20,489 nucleotides of DNA from a virus, in IMG/VR virus record IMGVR_UViG_3300048879_000049, positions 1 to 20,489 of that record. The stretch is one strand, 5' to 3'. Below are positions 19,638 to 20,489 of this stretch, piece after piece. The translations under genes and the position numbers were made by a program. How positions within the stretch are numbered: position 1 is the first letter of the stretch; each line of letters opens with the position of its first letter. The notes beneath the pieces were generated by a model that worked only from the letters and a program-made list of their open reading frames with translations, did no database searches and was not told where the DNA came from.

Positions 19638-20489
19638 ATGAGTTTACTAAGTAGTAGAGATTATTATAAACCTTTCGATCATCCTTGGATGTTCGATTAC
19701 TATGTTCAACAAAATCAAATGCATTGGTTCCCAGAAGATGTTCCACTACATAATGATGTTAAAGATTGGCAAGACCTAAACGACACCGAACGTAACCTAC
19801 TAACACAGATATTTAGATTGTTCACACAGTCTGACGTAGACGTAGGCTCTGGTTACATCGATAAGTATATGCGCATCTTCAAGAAGCCAGAGGCGCGTAT
19901 GATGATGGCGGCATTTGCTAATATGGAATCAATTCATCAACATGCCTATAGCTTACTACTTGATACGGTTGGGATGCCCGAAACAGAATACAAAGCTTTT
20001 TCAGAATACGAAGCTATGTCAGATAAGCATGATTATATAGACAAAATAAAGATTTCTATTAAGGACAAGGAAAGTATTGCCAAGACTTTAGCGGTCTATA
20101 GCGCGTTCACTGAAGGTCTTCAGTTGTTCAGTAGCTTTATAATACTGCTGAACTTCCCTCGCTTTGGAAAGATGAAGGGTATGGGACAGATAATTACTTA
20201 CAGTATTCGAGATGAATCATTACACGTAGAGGCAATGACCAAGCTGTTTCGGGAATTTATAAAAGAAAATATATATCTTTGGACAGATGATTTCAAAAAA
20301 GAAATATATCAGGCGTGTCGTGACATGGTAGATTTAGAAGACAGATTCTTAGACTTGGTATTTGAGATGGGAAATATCGAGGGGCTAACTAAAGTAGAGA
20401 TGCGGGAATATATAAGATATATAGCAGACCGCCGCTTGCTACAACTAGGCTTGAAGACTAATTATAACGTAAAGAATAATCCGATAACG
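19638..20489 (+). CDS. nrdB: Ribonucleotide reductase class I, small subunit, 3' end cut by the window edge
   Basis: The radical-generating partner of NrdA. It starts at ATG 19638, nine bases after AAGGA and seven bases after the nrdA stop, and stays open for 284 codons to the window end. Metal and radical residues are present in the correct spacing: D66 (SDVDVG), E97 and H100 (MESIHQHAY), the radical Tyr Y104, E159 (TEGLQLF), and E193 and H196 (RDESLHVEA). This fits a class I diiron-tyrosyl enzyme. The rest of the protein, including the C-terminal peptide that docks to NrdA, lies beyond the edge. Confidence 0.95.
   Translation, partial: MSLLSSRDYYKPFDHPWMFDYYVQQNQMHWFPEDVPLHNDVKDWQDLNDTERNLLTQIFRLFTQSDVDVGSGYIDKYMRIFKKPEARMMMAAFANMESIHQHAYSLLLDTVGMPETEYKAFSEYEAMSDKHDYIDKIKISIKDKESIAKTLAVYSAFTEGLQLFSSFIILLNFPRFGKMKGMGQIITYSIRDESLHVEAMTKLFREFIKENIYLWTDDFKKEIYQACRDMVDLEDRFLDLVFEMGNIEGLTKVEMREYIRYIADRRLLQLGLKTNYNVKNNPIT

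Noticed and set aside
17754-20489. An intron or intein in nrdA or nrdB, common in phages
   Set aside because: Both reading frames are continuous and the active-site residues have normal spacing with no extra domain.

Overview
The window is part of the genome of a lytic tailed bacteriophage, most likely a marine or aquatic podovirus-like phage with a T7-type replication module. It carries a large terminase subunit, a family A DNA polymerase closely resembling T7 gp5, a primase-helicase of the T7 gp4 type, a gp2.5-like single-stranded DNA binding protein, a T7-type endonuclease I, and class I ribonucleotide reductase genes. The DNA is AT-rich and genes are packed with ATGA, GTGA and TTGA stop-start overlaps. 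No integrase, repressor, tRNA, CRISPR array or insertion sequence is visible. No phage RNA polymerase gene lies in the window. Promoters match host sigma-70 sites (TTGACA, 17-bp spacer, -10 box), and ribosome binding sites are AGGAG-like, so a proteobacterial host is likely but not proven.

Layout. Positions 1-6860 read leftward. From right to left there are three sets of small early-type genes, each behind a promoter of one shared family (near 6840, 5905 and 4460). Next come a 188-aa Lys/Thr-rich protein with its own promoters and a UUCG-loop terminator at 2732-2754, a gene-free stretch of about 0.9 kb (1870-2782), and the packaging genes: TerS-like, a 74-aa protein, and TerL, which runs off the left edge. 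Positions 6900-20489 read rightward from promoters near 6925, 8720 and 10920. The first two blocks encode accessory proteins (a GP88/DUF7227-like protein, a DUF932-like protein and small unknowns). The third is a long operon: SSB, helicase, polymerase, endonuclease VII, PD-(D/E)XK nuclease, endonuclease I, DUF3310, nrdA and nrdB (cut by the right edge).

How the genes fit together. The rightward operon makes DNA precursors (NrdAB), copies DNA (primase-helicase, polymerase, SSB), degrades or processes DNA (PD-(D/E)XK nuclease) and resolves branches (endonucleases VII and I). The leftward end packages the product.

The least explained part is the gene-free region. It holds two consensus sigma-70 promoters placed back to back with exact dyad symmetry (1878-1955). 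One would start the TerS mRNA almost on its ATG. The other points into about 0.8 kb of DNA that has no credible gene but several inverted repeats, including a nested one at 2471-2552 and a 58-bp hairpin element repeated at 8334-8392. A non-coding RNA or a replication/packaging control region is the leading reading, by inference only.
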